A stretch of DNA of 64,000 nucleotides from Coix lacryma-jobi var. lacryma-jobi (taxonomy: Eukaryota; Streptophyta; Magnoliopsida; Poales; Poaceae), in the NCBI GenBank assembly GCA_009763385.1, contig CM019827.1:117393204-117457203 (forward strand), in the 5' to 3' direction. The notes below the pieces were generated by a model that was not told the DNA's origin, did no database searches, and was given only the letters and a program-made list of their open reading frames with translations. Made by a program: the position numbers and the translations under genes. Positions 41,008 to 52,271 of the stretch are shown here, one piece after another; the first letter of the stretch is position 1, and each line of letters opens with the position of its first letter.

Positions 41008-44000
41008 TTGGAGACTGTATATAAAAATGGTGTTGAGCAGTTTTTAGCTTTTGCTTACCAGGACCTTCCACAAAACAGCGAGATACTTTGTCCATGCATA
41101 AACTGCAAAAATAGATACAACCATAGTTGTGATGAGGTCAGGACACACTTGAGATGTGATGGTATTATTAAAGGTTTTACTACCTGGGTTCATCATGGTG
41201 AAAAATACGACAGGCCATCACTTGAATTTGCAGATGTACCAAATTTCGCTGGAAATTGGACTACTTCAGGTCCAATACGAGACCGCCAGGATGGAGGATC
41301 AGATGACATGCAAGAACTCTTGGATGCTGCATTTGGAAGATGTGCAAGTATGTGTGAGGCCGAAGCAGATGATATTCAATCTGGATTTGTGGATGTGGAA
41401 CATAACTCCACTGAGGATCATGTGAATCTAGCAGATGGTGATGCTTTGGGGAGGCAACAGAATATATATGCAAGCTTATTGAAGGATGCAGATGCAAGAT
41501 TATTTTCTTCTGGGTGTAAATATTCTAGGCTGTCATTTTTAGTCCACTTATATCACTTGAAGTGCTTACATGGTTGGTAACAAGAATCATTTACAGGACT
41601 ATTGGATCTACTATCTAGTATTCCTGGAGCTAATCTACCCAAGACATACTATGAAGCAAAGAAAATCATCCGTGACTTAGGTCTTGATTATGTGAGAATC
41701 CATGCTTGCCCCAAAGATTGCATTCTTTTTCGAGGTGATTTTGCCAAACAAGATTTTTGTCACGTGTGTGAGAGCTCTCGTTGGACAGTTGATAAGAAGG
41801 ATTCAAATGCCTCTGTTGGTAAACCTAAGGGGTAAAGGAAACCAGCCAAAGTGTTGCGTTACTTTCCATTGATTCCTAGGATCTAAAGGTTATTTTCAAC
41901 TACCAAAACTTCAGATGACATGCGTTGGCATGATGATGGTCGTACAAAGGATGGAAAACTACGTCACCCTGCAGATGGTGATGCTTGGAAAGACTTTGAT
42001 GATAGATATCCTGACTTTAAAGAAGATGCTCGTAATGTACGCCTTGGTCTAGCTAGTGATGGATTTAACCCTTTTGGGAATAAGAATTTAAAGCACAGTA
42101 CATGGCCAGTAATGCTTGTTCCTTACAATCTTCCACCTTGTATCTGCATGAAGCAAACATCTTTAATTATGTCAATGATCATCCCTGGACCAAATTCTCC
42201 AGGTAATGATGTAGATGTATATTTGCAGCCCCTTATCGATGAACTCTTACTTTTATGGGCGGGAGTAGATGGAACACCTGATGCCACTTCGAAAAAGAAA
42301 TTTACTATTCGAGCTGCATTATTGTGGACTATAAATGATTTTCCTGCATTGGCTTACCTATATGGATGGAGCACAGGTGGTAGATATGCATGTCCTTCTT
42401 GTGGTCCAGCTACAAAATCATTTCACCTAAAGAAAGGTAAAAATATATGCTATATGGGTCATCGTCGATGGCTGCCGATAAATCACAAATACCGAAGGCA
42501 AAGAATGCAGTTTGATGGCTTGGTAGAGACTGGACTTCCTCCTGAAAAAATGAGTGGAACTACTGTTTTGAAAATGTTGGAAGGCAAAGAGTTTGTTTTA
42601 GGGAAAGGAGGGAGCACATCAAATGCGGTCAACAAGAAAGGCAAGAACAAGAAAGTGGAAGCTGAAAGTGGTCAGAAACGCTAGCGTGCAAGACAGGGAC
42701 AAAAGAAGACATCAGATGGAGGCAGTGGTAAGGTGGAGAAGAAGCTAGAAGATTGGTTGAAAAAGAGGTCAATTTTCTTTCAACTACCATATTGGGAACA
42801 CAACAAACTAAGACACAATCTAGACGTAATGCACTTGGAGAAAAATGTGTGTGACAACTTTATCGCCACTTTATTGGATATTTATCATAAAACAAAGGAT
42901 GACCTTAATGCACGACAAGATTTAGTTGAACTTGGGATTTGAGAGGATCTTCATCCTGTTGTAGATGATCAAGGAAAGCAAACAAGTCCTAACGCACCTT
43001 TTACTATGTCTAAAGATCAAAAGGAGATTCTTTGCTCAGTAATTCAAAACCTTAGGACCCCAGATGGGTATGCATCAAACATATTTAGGTGTGTGAACAT
43101 GAAAGATTGTACATTGAGTGGACTAAAGAGTCATGACAATCATGTTCTACTACATGGCATTCTTCCAGTGGCACTGCAGTCTTGTTACCCTAGCAAGGAT
43201 GTCATGAAAATAGTTGTTACGTTATCTAACTTCTTCAAGAAGTTGGGCTCTAAGGTCATAGATGTAGCTGATCTAGAGCAACTTCAAGATAGTATTGTTA
43301 TGACAGTTTGTGATATGGAGAGAATTTTCCTGCCATCATTCTTTACTGTAAGTGTGCATTTGATGGTGCACTTGGTAGAAGAAGTTAAACTAGGTGGTCC
43401 CGTTCAGTACCGGTGGATGTACCCCATGGAGAGGTATGTAATGAACTTTAATTTGCACTATGATCATCAATAATTCAGTTTTAACTTACATGTATCAATT
43501 ATTGTATTTAGATATTTTGTTAAGCTAAAGGGACTTGTGAAGAATAAAGCTCACCCAGAAGGATCTATTGCTGAAGGATATTGCATGGAGGAGTGTTTGA
43601 CCTTTTGTTCCAGATTTATAGAAGGAACTACACGTTTTACAAGGCCATCTAGAAATCCTGGACCATCTGATGAAATAACAGACATGTACTTGTTTGATAC
43701 TGCTGGTGAGCCTATTGGAAAGCGTACTGTCGTGAACCTTGATAAACAGCTTCTTGTTCAGGCTCATCGATATGTGTTGTGACATTGTGATGAACTTGAA
43801 GATTTTCGCAGGTGTGTTTATAAGTGCTGCCTCCTTAAAAGTGTACTGTTGTTTATTGATTGATCGAAATATTAGATGTTAATTTACTATAGACTAGTAG
43901 AGCATTGGGGTGCTAATTTGATTTATTTAATAATTTTTTGTGATGTTGGCTGCGTACTGTCGTGAACCTTGATAAACAACTTCTTGTTCAGGCCCATCGA

Positions 44001-45227
44001 TATGTGTTGCGACATTGTGATGAACTTGAAGATTTTCGCAGGTGTGTTTATAAGTGCTGCCTCCTTAAAAGTGTACTGTTGTTTATTGATTGATCGAAAC
44101 ATTAGATGTTAATTTAGTGTAGACTAGTAGAGCATTGGGGTGCTAATTTGATTTATTTAATAATTTTTTTGTGATGTTGGCTGAAAGGATTTGTTTGTGT
44201 GTTTTCTTGTTCTGATTAGAGTGTAGTGCTGAAGCCATTAGGCATTTAGGCAACTTGTTTTTTTTCAGTATCAGAAATGCCCAAAATTTTATCATCACTA
44301 GTGTGTAAGGAGTATTTCTATAGTTTAGTTTAAATATCGCCTCTTTATATCTGTACATCTTAAACTGCTCCATTGATGTTGTCATCATGTATATGCTCTT
44401 TCAAATTTATTTTATTCTATCCATCAATTTCACTTGGCTATGTATACTAGTCTGATGTGCATTTAGTGAAAGGTTTTATTGAACCTATATTTATTTTTTA
44501 CTAACTATTTGCTGATATGACACTCATGCTATTGTTCTAGAGAATTCTTGGATGAAAAGAAAAGTGAATTGTGTCTCTCGACTAATCTGGCACCTTCCTT
44601 CATTCAGAATTTGATGGATCAACACTTTCCTGACTAGTTGGAGCAAAAGGTTTGGACATCTAGAATTGCTGCAAATTTAACATCGAATTAATAGAAACAA
44701 TGTATATAAATTTTTTCCCTTATATACAGGTTATTTTAGGCGATGGAACAGGCATCACGACAAAGGTTCGAGCTTTAGCTGCAAAACCAAACAGATATGC
44801 CATGACATACAATGGTTATATTATTAATGGTTTTAGGTTCCACACTTTGTGTCGTGAGGCTGCAAGATTGACACAAAACAGCGGTGTCGTCAACATTGCT
44901 GACGATGGGATTAATTATTTTGGCAGATTATCAGATATAGTTGAATTGTCATATGCAAACTATAAGATAGTGCTTTTCAAATGTGAATGGTATGATGTTC
45001 ATCATAAAGTTGGGTTACGACAAGATGAGTTTGGATTCAGTCATGTGAATTTTTCTCGAAAAATACACACAGGTGATAAATTGGAGGATGATCCTTTTGT
45101 ATTTTCATCACAAATTCAGCAAGTGTTTTATGTCCAAAATGCAAAAGTTGAAGCATGGAACACTGTGGTGAGAGTTCGCCCACGAGATAATTTTGACATG
45201 GGTGTAGAACTCGATGAAGAAAGTTAG
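41008..45227 (+). pseudogene. TNP2: CACTA-2 TNP2 transposase, seven nonsense codons
   Basis: Exons 41008-43433, 43512-43811, 44541-44649 and 44730-45227, joined by GT/AG introns with matching phase. Exon 1 keeps one frame for 2.4 kb: CPCINCKNRYNHSCDEVRTH, LPKTYYEAKKIIRDLGL, DDMRWHDDGRTKDGKLRHPA, FDDRYPDFKEDARNVRLGLA, PVMLVPYNLPPCICMK, FQLPYWEHNKLRHNLDVMHL, and DUF4218-type YRWMYPMER. The last exon is the DUF4216-type end (NSGVV...YFGRLSDIVELSY...VLFKCEWYD). In-frame stops: 41578, 41833, 41884, 42682, 42940, 43780 and 44633. I see no frameshift. There is no ATG at the start (TTG at 41008), and the usual MD(R/K)SWM opening is missing, so the 5' end is truncated. Confidence 0.82.
43722..44182 (+). 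repeat. 230-bp tandem duplication in CACTA-2 TNP2
   Basis: Copy 1 is 43722-43951, copy 2 is 43952-44182, bounded by GCGTACTG...GTTGGCT. It spans the end of exon 2, its splice donor and part of the intron. Copy 1 has TGA where copy 2 has CGA (TATGTGTTG followed by TGA or CGA). Confidence 0.92.
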
Positions 45228-47016
45228 ACAAGGCTTGGTTTTTTGAGTCATCTGATGCTACAGATGAACATTGTAGGTTTTTTCTTGCTCCGAATGAGAA
45301 TAAACTTATTTGTGTTACTTTAGGTAGGAGGTGCCAACTTATTGGGTTGCTCCTATTTGTTGGGTTACTGTTGTTAGTGCATAAATTTCCCTATTTGATT
45401 AAATAATAGTGTAATCTATGAAACATGTACCATGACTTATTTAGTTGTTCCTTTCTCCGATGTTTTATGGTTATGAGTTAACAGTAGCTGCAATTCAATA
45501 TTGAATTTTAGACAGTTCTTTGCAATGGCTAAGCTTGACCTTGTGTAAGCATTACTTATATGTGTGCCTAATTATTTTAGTGTAATTATTAGCTTCGGAT
45601 TGTTGCTTGTGTTGGACAATGAGCAACAGTGGTATATAAGTAGCAGCTATACAACTTGACTCTATTTTCACTTTCTATGTTGGCAAAATGTGTTCAATAG
45701 TTGCTAGCTTTTATTAGGTCGTATTTCCATCAACAATCTCAGTTCTTATAGCAGCAAGAACATGCACTTCAGTCAGATTTTTATTGTGTTGCATGCAACT
45801 CCCAGTGACCATTGAAGTGGCAATATCGAAATTTAATGAATCCAAGCTTGATTGTGGAACCGAGAATTAACCGCATTGCAGAACTATAGAAAAGCCCTCT
45901 ACTTCACGGCACATCTTTTCTTTTTCTCACACAACTCATGAATCTCGCCGTGCTATTGTAGAAAAATTACACTTATAATAAACAAATAAGAGAATTAATC
46001 CCATTGCACAAAGCTAAATGATACAGTGGTAAGACATACTCGTTTCAAGTCTACGGTCTATCATTTTACTTTTCTATTTACTATTGTTATAATTGTGCCC
46101 AAATTAGGCACTTTTTTGTATTTATAGTTATATATTGAGTGATCATATTGTTTTTCCATTTCAAGAGTGTGACCATATTTTTTTTCTATCTATCTATTAT
46201 TATTGTGTGCTCTATCAGACATGTATGATAAATACTAGAGATTTCTTTGTACTAGTATTTTTAATTAAAAGGAACCAAAAATACGTCTCTACATGGTTAA
46301 GAACAAATTGCTAATACACATTAAAATATGTTTAGTAACGGTTAAAAGTGTATCTAATTTTACGTCAACTAGAGATATTGTGTGCTCTATCAGACATGTA
46401 TGATAAATATTAGAGATTTCTTTGTACTAGTATTTTTAATTAAAAGAAACAAAAATACTTCTCTACATAGTATTTTTAATTAAAAGAAACAAAAAATACG
46501 TCTCTATATGGTTAAGAATAAATTACTAATACACATTAAAATATGTTTAGTAACGGTTAAAAGTGTATCTAATTTTACGTCAACTAGAGATATTTTGTTA
46601 TCGCATAAAAACATCTCTATGTGTCTAAGGACGGCTATTTGATATGCTTTATGACGTGCCTTCATGCTACTCTTGCTTGAAAGCATGTCTAACTACGTGT
46701 CATTTTTATACGTTTTTAGTTGCATATCAAAAAGCATCTTTAGGTGCCTATTGACGATTTTGAGATGCGCTTTACAATGTGTCTATAGGTTACAAATGAT
46801 TGAAAGCGTGTCTACTTTCATATCATTTTAATATGATTTCAATATCGTGCTAAAAATGTGTCTAGATATCTCTTAATGTTGAAAGCGTGTTAAATATCGT
46901 GTTATTTTGATGCGTTCTTGAAATTGTTTCAAATAACGTGTTTACTGGCCGACATAGAGACGCTTTCATGTAAGTTACAAATAAAGCGTAGCTACATGGG
47001 GGGTTTTCTAGTAGTG
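45228..47016 (+). promoter_or_regulatory. 3' and right subterminal region of CACTA-2
   Basis: No gene. AT-rich. A roughly 170-bp segment is tandemly duplicated (about 46205-46378 and 46379-46595: TGTGCTCTATCAGACATG...ACGTCAACTAGAGATAT), with a short extra repeat at 46465-46500. From 46590 short motifs (GTGTCTA, AAAGCGTGT, GAGACGC) recur up to the terminal repeat GGGGGGTTTTCTAGTAGTG. Confidence 0.6.
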
Positions 47017-47847
47017 TAGCGAAGAAAACATATATCGGTACGGGGAACGATTATTTCAATAAAACGCACTATACAGTTCTTCAAAACTCATCAGTGGTGG
47101 ATCCATATATTGAGGTACACAAGGAGTTCCTACGATCCCAATTTCCTGGGAAGAATGAAGTTTGGATTACATGTGAGCACATGAATACTTTTAGCACTTG
47201 GTTGCGAAAAGAATGTCTGGGTGATAACAATATTGATGAGCAACTATATTTGTTGGCTAGGCAACCATCATGGCACATCCTCACGTACAAAGGGTATGAG
47301 ATAAATGGAAACACATTTTACACCATTGCCCAACATAAAAGGAGCACAAACCAAAACAGTGGTGTTCGCGTAGATGCCACAGACCCAAATGGGAAGAGGC
47401 AAACATATTATGGTCGTATAGAGGAGATTTGGGAACTAGACTACGCACCTAATTTTAAAGTCCCTTTGTTTCGATGCCAATGGGTCAAGACGACCGGAGC
47501 CGGAGTAACAGTTGACAAGGAGTATGGAATGACAACAGTGGATCTCAACAATATTGGATACAAAGGTGAACCATTCGTCGTTGCTGCTAATGTGAATCAG
47601 GTGTTCTACGTGAAAGACATGTCTACAAAACCCAAGAGAGGGAAAAATGATGATAAATCAACAAAAGAGCCAAAACGCCACATAGTTCTTTCAGGAAGAA
47701 GAAACATCATGGGAATTGAGGACAAGTCAGACATGTCAGAAGATTATGAAAGGGACGACCGAATACCGCCCTTCAGTGTGACCAAAGATCCAAGCATCCT
47801 GCTAAATACTGAGGAGACTCCATGGTTACGACATGATCACAACCAAG
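47017..47847 (+). pseudogene. TNP2: CACTA-1 TNP2, C-terminal (DUF4216-type) segment
   Basis: Follows CACTA-2 directly: KKTYIGTGNDYFNKTHYTVL, VDPYIEVHKEFLRSQFPG, WHILTYKGYEINGNTFYT, NSGVRVDATDP, YYGRIEEIWELDYAPNFKVP, FRCQWVKTTGAG, NQVFYVKDMSTKPKRG and RHIVLSGRRNI, ending TPWLRHDHNQ. The segment itself has no stop. It is interrupted at 47848 by a solo LTR. An apparent extension of the frame to 48086 is LTR sequence, not transposase. Confidence 0.87.
47843..47847. repeat. TSD of solo LTR, left copy
   Basis: CCAAG at 47843-47847 and 49514-49518. Confidence 0.9.
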
Positions 47848-49513
47848 TGTTGACACAAAATCTCGGTCGGTCAGCGCCAACACACTCATGCGCACGGTCC
47901 TCAGAGGGGTACGGAACAGGTCCTGACCTCCTGGACCTTCAGCAAGCGGTGGAGCTGATTCTCAGCAAAATCAACTTAGGGCGTGCCAGTCAATTTGACC
48001 TAGAATTAACAAGGAAAAGAAGAAGATCGTTAAATCGTGGAACCTGCCGGTTTGGTGCCAGACAGTTCCAAAATATACGGCTCTGATATAGCCATTTGTC
48101 ATTAGGACATTGACTACAAAGTCAACTCCCATGAGATTGCATGAAAAAGTATTGAAAAAGATATGAAACGTAACGACTATGACATATATAACATATATAA
48201 GATGAATGTTTGTAATAGATAAACAACCGATAAACTTAGAAAAAGTTAACAAGATAAAGATCTATATGTACATTTAAACGACATGAAAACAATGTATCGA
48301 CTAATTGCACAAGAAGTTCTATTCATTAACAGTGGGGTGTCTCCATACAACCGTAATAACAAATAGATCGATAAAATAACTTAAACATCAACAGTGGGGT
48401 GTCTCCATACAGCCTTGATGATGACCAAGCTAGATCATGTCTCATGCAAAGAGTAGATCCGTTGCTTCCAAGCCACTTAAAAGAACATATTATGAAGAAA
48501 GCATAACTGGATCGGCTATTTTAGCCGATTCAGAGTCCATGAGGCACGAACAAGATCTATCCGTCAAAGCCATGATTTAAACTAAGGTAAATAGACTTAA
48601 TCTATCATATATATCAGTGGGGTTCGGGAATACAACCGTAATAGACATGTTAGATCAAATCTATCTGCTCTTAGATCAGATCCTGACTTTATCGAATATT
48701 TCGAACGACGACATGTAACAACCAAGATTGACGAAATAGTCGATGAAAGGCTTGAATCGGCTATTTCCTTTATTGTGAGCGTGTAAACCTCAGGATAGCC
48801 GAAACTAAGCATCTTTTGGGTTTCGATTACTTCGTCAATCTTGATTGGGCAAGATGTTGTTTAAAAACGTAAATAAACATATTAAAACTTAAAACAACAT
48901 CGATAACTTAATGAATCTACTAGCTTGCCAAGCCAGTAGAGCCGATAACTAGTCAAGATCGACTAAAGCAAGAGATTGATCAGAGTCAAGACAGTCTCAC
49001 AAAAGACGAGCTTAGACCGATAACTAGCCATGCCATAGCTTAACAAGAGGTTGGTCTATGGCAATGCAGCCTTATTACACGATGACACAAGCCATTGGTG
49101 AAACTTACAAGCAAACCGGAGGTCGGTCGATGCCGATGCAGCCCTGCTTGATTGAAGGTCTCGCCGAGATCTACGTTACTCCTACTCCTAGGGTTTTGGC
49201 CGAGGGCCGATGTATTGATTGATTGGATGTCCTTACAAAATCCGGGTTTCTAGCTATTTATAACCCGGTTGACTCCTGCACTAACACGAGTAGATTACAA
49301 AAAAGGTAAAAATACAAGACGACCCGAACTCGAACTCCTAAGTCGAGTCTGACACGCCTCCGAAGCCCATCATGCTAGTCCGCACGAATCCTTGTGGTTT
49401 ATGCTTGACCCACATAAGCTTCCTTATTTTTAGGCCGATCTTTTTCCTCAATAAATCAGCCGTTTATGTTTACAAAAATAACAATCTTCTTGGTCCAAAA
49501 TCTGGTGTAAACA
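47848..49513 (-). mobile_element. Solo LTR, 1666 bp
   Basis: Ends TGTTGACAC on the left and GTGTAAACA on the right, flanked by CCAAG. On the minus strand a TATA box (TTATAAATAGCTAG near 49250-49263) precedes a leader-like region, so the LTR most likely runs on the minus strand. No internal domains. The family was not identified; probably gypsy, left after LTR-LTR recombination. Confidence 0.88.
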
Positions 49514-49559
49514 CCAAGGGACATACGTCAAGAAGAAGATCACCAGTGTACCCGCTTGA
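49514..49559 (+). pseudogene. TNP2: CACTA-1 TNP2, last codons
   Basis: Joined to 47847 without the LTR the frame reads RHDHNQGTYVKKKITSVPA and ends at TGA 49557-49559. This is the expected style of TNP2 C-terminus and supports the boundaries of the solo LTR. Confidence 0.8.
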
Positions 49560-50443
49560 TATATAGTTAGGCTTTAACTAATATTATGTATTACAGTTTT
49601 TGTGTAATTAATAATGATTATGGATAGTCATGGTTTGTTGATGTCGGTGTCGAAATGACTTGATTTATTACATTATTTTAGTTATGGATAGTCATGGTTA
49701 ATAATGATTATGGATAGTCATGGTTATTAATAATGATTATGGATAGTCATGGTTCGTTAATATGAGCCCAAATTGATGCCCCACACGAGGTGTTAGATTT
49801 TTCTGATCATTATTTTAATTATTGGAGGCCAAATTGATCCCCACACGAGATGCCCAAATTTTTCCGAGTCGGATGCCTAGTTTATCCAATAATTATTGGG
49901 TGATGGTGCGCGGTAATTCGATTAAACCGGAAAAAGTAGGAAACCATCTCCAAAAAATCACAAACTTGTTGGTTGCCTCACCCGTGCCACGTGACAGCCC
50001 AACAAAAAGTTTGAGACCAATAAGACACAGAAACTTATATGAACTACACAAATTTATCTTTTAAAATTAAATTGTAATTTAACAGTGAATTTCTCTATCG
50101 TGCATTTGGACAATAAAAGATGAACAACCAAAAATTTAACGTTCAGATAATGCAAAAATAATTTTCCTATCGAGAACCAGTTGTTTCAGATATTTAAATT
50201 TAACATTATATTTTTGCATTAAAAAAATATGAATTGTTATTTACATTTATATTTGTTATTATAAGAAAAGAAAAGAATTTATGTTACAAAATTTTCTACT
50301 ATACAATAAGGTAAAAGGAAATACAACTGTTATTTTAAAGAAATTTTATGCCTAATATTTAATTTACTATGCAATTAACAATATTACAACATATTTATAT
50401 AATGAAAACTTAATACAAAACCCAAAATACTGCAAACCCAAAA
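49560..50443 (+). other. AT-rich 3' sequence, no gene seen
   Basis: Downstream of TNP2. Four tandem units containing TTATGGATAGTCATGGTT lie at about 49614-49760. The remainder is AT-rich with no coding frame. No CACTA right terminus was recognised here. Confidence 0.6.
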
Positions 50444-50606
50444 CACTGGCGGGAGAAACCCCTTTAGTCCAGGGCGGTGACACCACCAGGGACTAAAGGG
50501 CGTAAGCCCACCCGGGACTAAAGGTCCAAACCTTTAGTCCCGGGCGGGCTTACGCCCCGGGACTAAAGGACTTTTAGTCACGGGTGGTGCCACGGCCCGG
50601 GACTAA
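50444..50606 (+). repeat. Terminal and subterminal repeats of CACTA-3
   Basis: Seven copies of (A/C)CTTTAGTC(C/A) or its complement GGGACTAAAG in both orientations, able to fold into long hairpins (GGGCGTAAGCCCACCC pairs with GGGCGGGCTTACGCCC). They are candidate transposase-binding sites. Confidence 0.75.
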
Positions 50607-50640
50607 AGCACCCCGTGTATATAGGGCACAGTGCCCTCCA
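50607..50640 (+). promoter_or_regulatory. Putative CACTA-3 promoter
   Basis: CCCCGTGTATATAGGGCACA: TATATAGG at 50618-50625 just inside the subterminal repeats, upstream of a C-rich leader. Confidence 0.45.
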
Positions 50641-51660
50641 CCTTCCTCATATCGACGTCAGACTCCCTCGCCGCCGCCTCCCTCGCCGACGTCCGCCTCG
50701 CTATCGTCCTCTCCCGCGCCGCCATTGCCTCGCCGTGTGGCCTCGCCGTCGTCCTCGGCCGCGCCGGCGTCCTCTCTCGCGCCGCCATCCGCCCTCGCCG
50801 TGCCTCCCGGTCCGCCGCCGCGCGCCCTCGGCCTCCATCGCCGTCGTTCGCGGCATCCTTGGCCTCCCGGCCCGCCGCCGCGCGCCGTCGGCCTCCCTTC
50901 GCCGTGCGTGTGTGAAGCGTGTGTGCAGTGTATGTGCGTGTGTGTGGGCGTGTGTGAAAAAACAAAAAATGAATATAAAGAGAAATATATTTATAGAAAA
51001 ACAGAAAATCATATATATAGAAAATGAATATTAAGATAAATACATTTATAAAAAACAGAAAATAATATATATAGAAAATGAATATAAAGAGAAATATATT
51101 TATAGAAAAGCAAAAAATGATATATATATATATATAGATGATAAATATATATGTTTTTACTCTAACAAAATATATGTTTACACATGTAGATAAAAAGAGA
51201 TTGGTCGCATTGACCTCGCCGCCGTCCGTCGTCATCCTCACCGCGACGTCATCCTCGTCGTCGTCCGTCGTCGTCCTCACCGCGACGTCATCCTCACCGT
51301 CGTCCGTCATCGTCCTCTCGTCAATGGTGTGTCCTTTGTGATATCGGTCGTGTATATGTTTATGGAATAATCACTTAGATATATATATTTTGGTTCACTT
51401 AGATATGATATGTAAACATTTATTTATATCGGTCGTGTATATGTTTATGGAATAATCACTTAGATATATATATATTTTGGTTCACTTAGATATGATATGT
51501 AAACATTTATTTATATCGGTCGTGTATATGTTTACGGAATAATCACTCAGATATATATTTTTTGGTTCACATAGACATGATATGACTTTTCGTGTATGTC
51601 AGTAGTGTTATTTTTATGAATATGGTCTTTATGAATATACGTTATTTTTAATGTTGTCAA
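50641..51660 (+). repeat. Low-complexity and tandem-repeat leader of CACTA-3
   Basis: GC-rich CCGCCG/CCTCGCC sequence (50641-50920). Then GAAAATGAATATAAAGAGAA-type units of about 58 bp x 3 (50960-51130), a CGTCCGTCGTC/CACCGCGACGTCATCC repeat (51215-51310), and a unit of about 88 bp x 3 starting TATCGGTCGTGTATATG near 51339, 51427 and 51515. Open frames exist in several phases but are composition artefacts. Confidence 0.7.
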
Positions 51661-52147
51661 AACTTAGACCCTAAACCTAAACCCTAAACCGTAAACCCTA
51701 AACTCCAAACCCGAAACCCTAAACCCTAAACCGTAAACCCTAAACTCCAAACCCGAAACCCTAACCATAAACCCTAAACCCTAAACCCTAAACCCGAAAC
51801 CCGAAACCCGAAACTCTAAACCCTAAACCCTAAACCCCAAACCCTAAACCGTAAACCCTAAACCCTAAACCTTAACCCTAAATCCCAAACCCGAAACCCT
51901 AAACCGTAAACCCAAACCCAAAACCCTAAACCGTAAACCGTAAACCCTAAACTCCAAACCCGAAACCCTAACCATAAACCCTAAACCCTAAACTGTAAAC
52001 CCTAAACCCGAAACCCGAAACCCTAAACCCTAAACACTAAACCCCAAACCCTAAACCGTAAACCCTAAACCCTAAACCTTAACCCTAAACCCTAAACCCG
52101 AAACCCTAAACCGTAAACCCCAAACCCTAAACCCTAATCCCCAAACC
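51661..52147 (+). repeat. Interstitial telomere-like array (CCCTAAA)n
   Basis: About 490 bp of AAACCCT units with variants AAACCGT, AAACCCG and AAACTCC. Variant order repeats (CCGTAAACCCTAAACTCC recurs near 51688, 51730 and 51937), so blocks were duplicated after the variants arose. It lies inside CACTA-3 between promoter and coding exons. Confidence 0.9.
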
Positions 52148-52271
52148 CAAAGTGTTTATTATCGATCATGTTACCTTTACAAAGTGTTAAATAAAAAATG
52201 AATATGGTCTTTATGGATATACGTTATTCGGAGAAATATGGTGTTCATTATCCTCCATGTTATTCGCAGAA

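Larger units (their letters stand above)
37586..47016 (+). mobile_element. CACTA-2, complete En/Spm element
   Basis: 9431 bp. Terminal inverted repeats are CACTCCTAGAAAAACCCCC on the left and CACTACTAGAAAACCCCCC (complement) on the right, with a 3-bp TSD TAG. It carries a TNP1-like gene on the minus strand (38541-40915) and a TNP2-like gene on the plus strand (41008-45227), head to head. Subterminal repeats occur at both ends with GAGACG/CGTCTC and GTGTCTA type motifs. It lies inside TNP2 of CACTA-1. Confidence 0.92.
22058..50443 (+). mobile_element. CACTA-1, old En/Spm element carrying all middle insertions
   Basis: Left end near 22058-22063 (degenerate CTACAAAACTTTAGCCCC), then TTTAGCCCC/GGGGCTAAA subterminal repeats, a tandem array, and a TNP2 gene whose pieces lie at 23418-24275, 35936-37585, 47017-47847 and 49514-49559. 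The right end was not found. It may be near 50443, or CACTA-3 may be its continuation (see findings). Without its three insertions the element shrinks to about 5.6 kb. Confidence 0.55.

Noticed and set aside
47848..48086. C-terminal extension of the CACTA-1 transposase frame
   Set aside because: The last 80 residues come from the solo LTR; the true end is at 49557 after the LTR is removed.
50584..51027. Pro/Ala/Ser-rich open frames on both strands
   Set aside because: All phases are open because of CCG/CGC simple sequence; no domain, and the region is the leader of CACTA-3.
51661..52147. True chromosome end
   Set aside because: Degenerate, internal, and flanked on both sides by transposon sequence.
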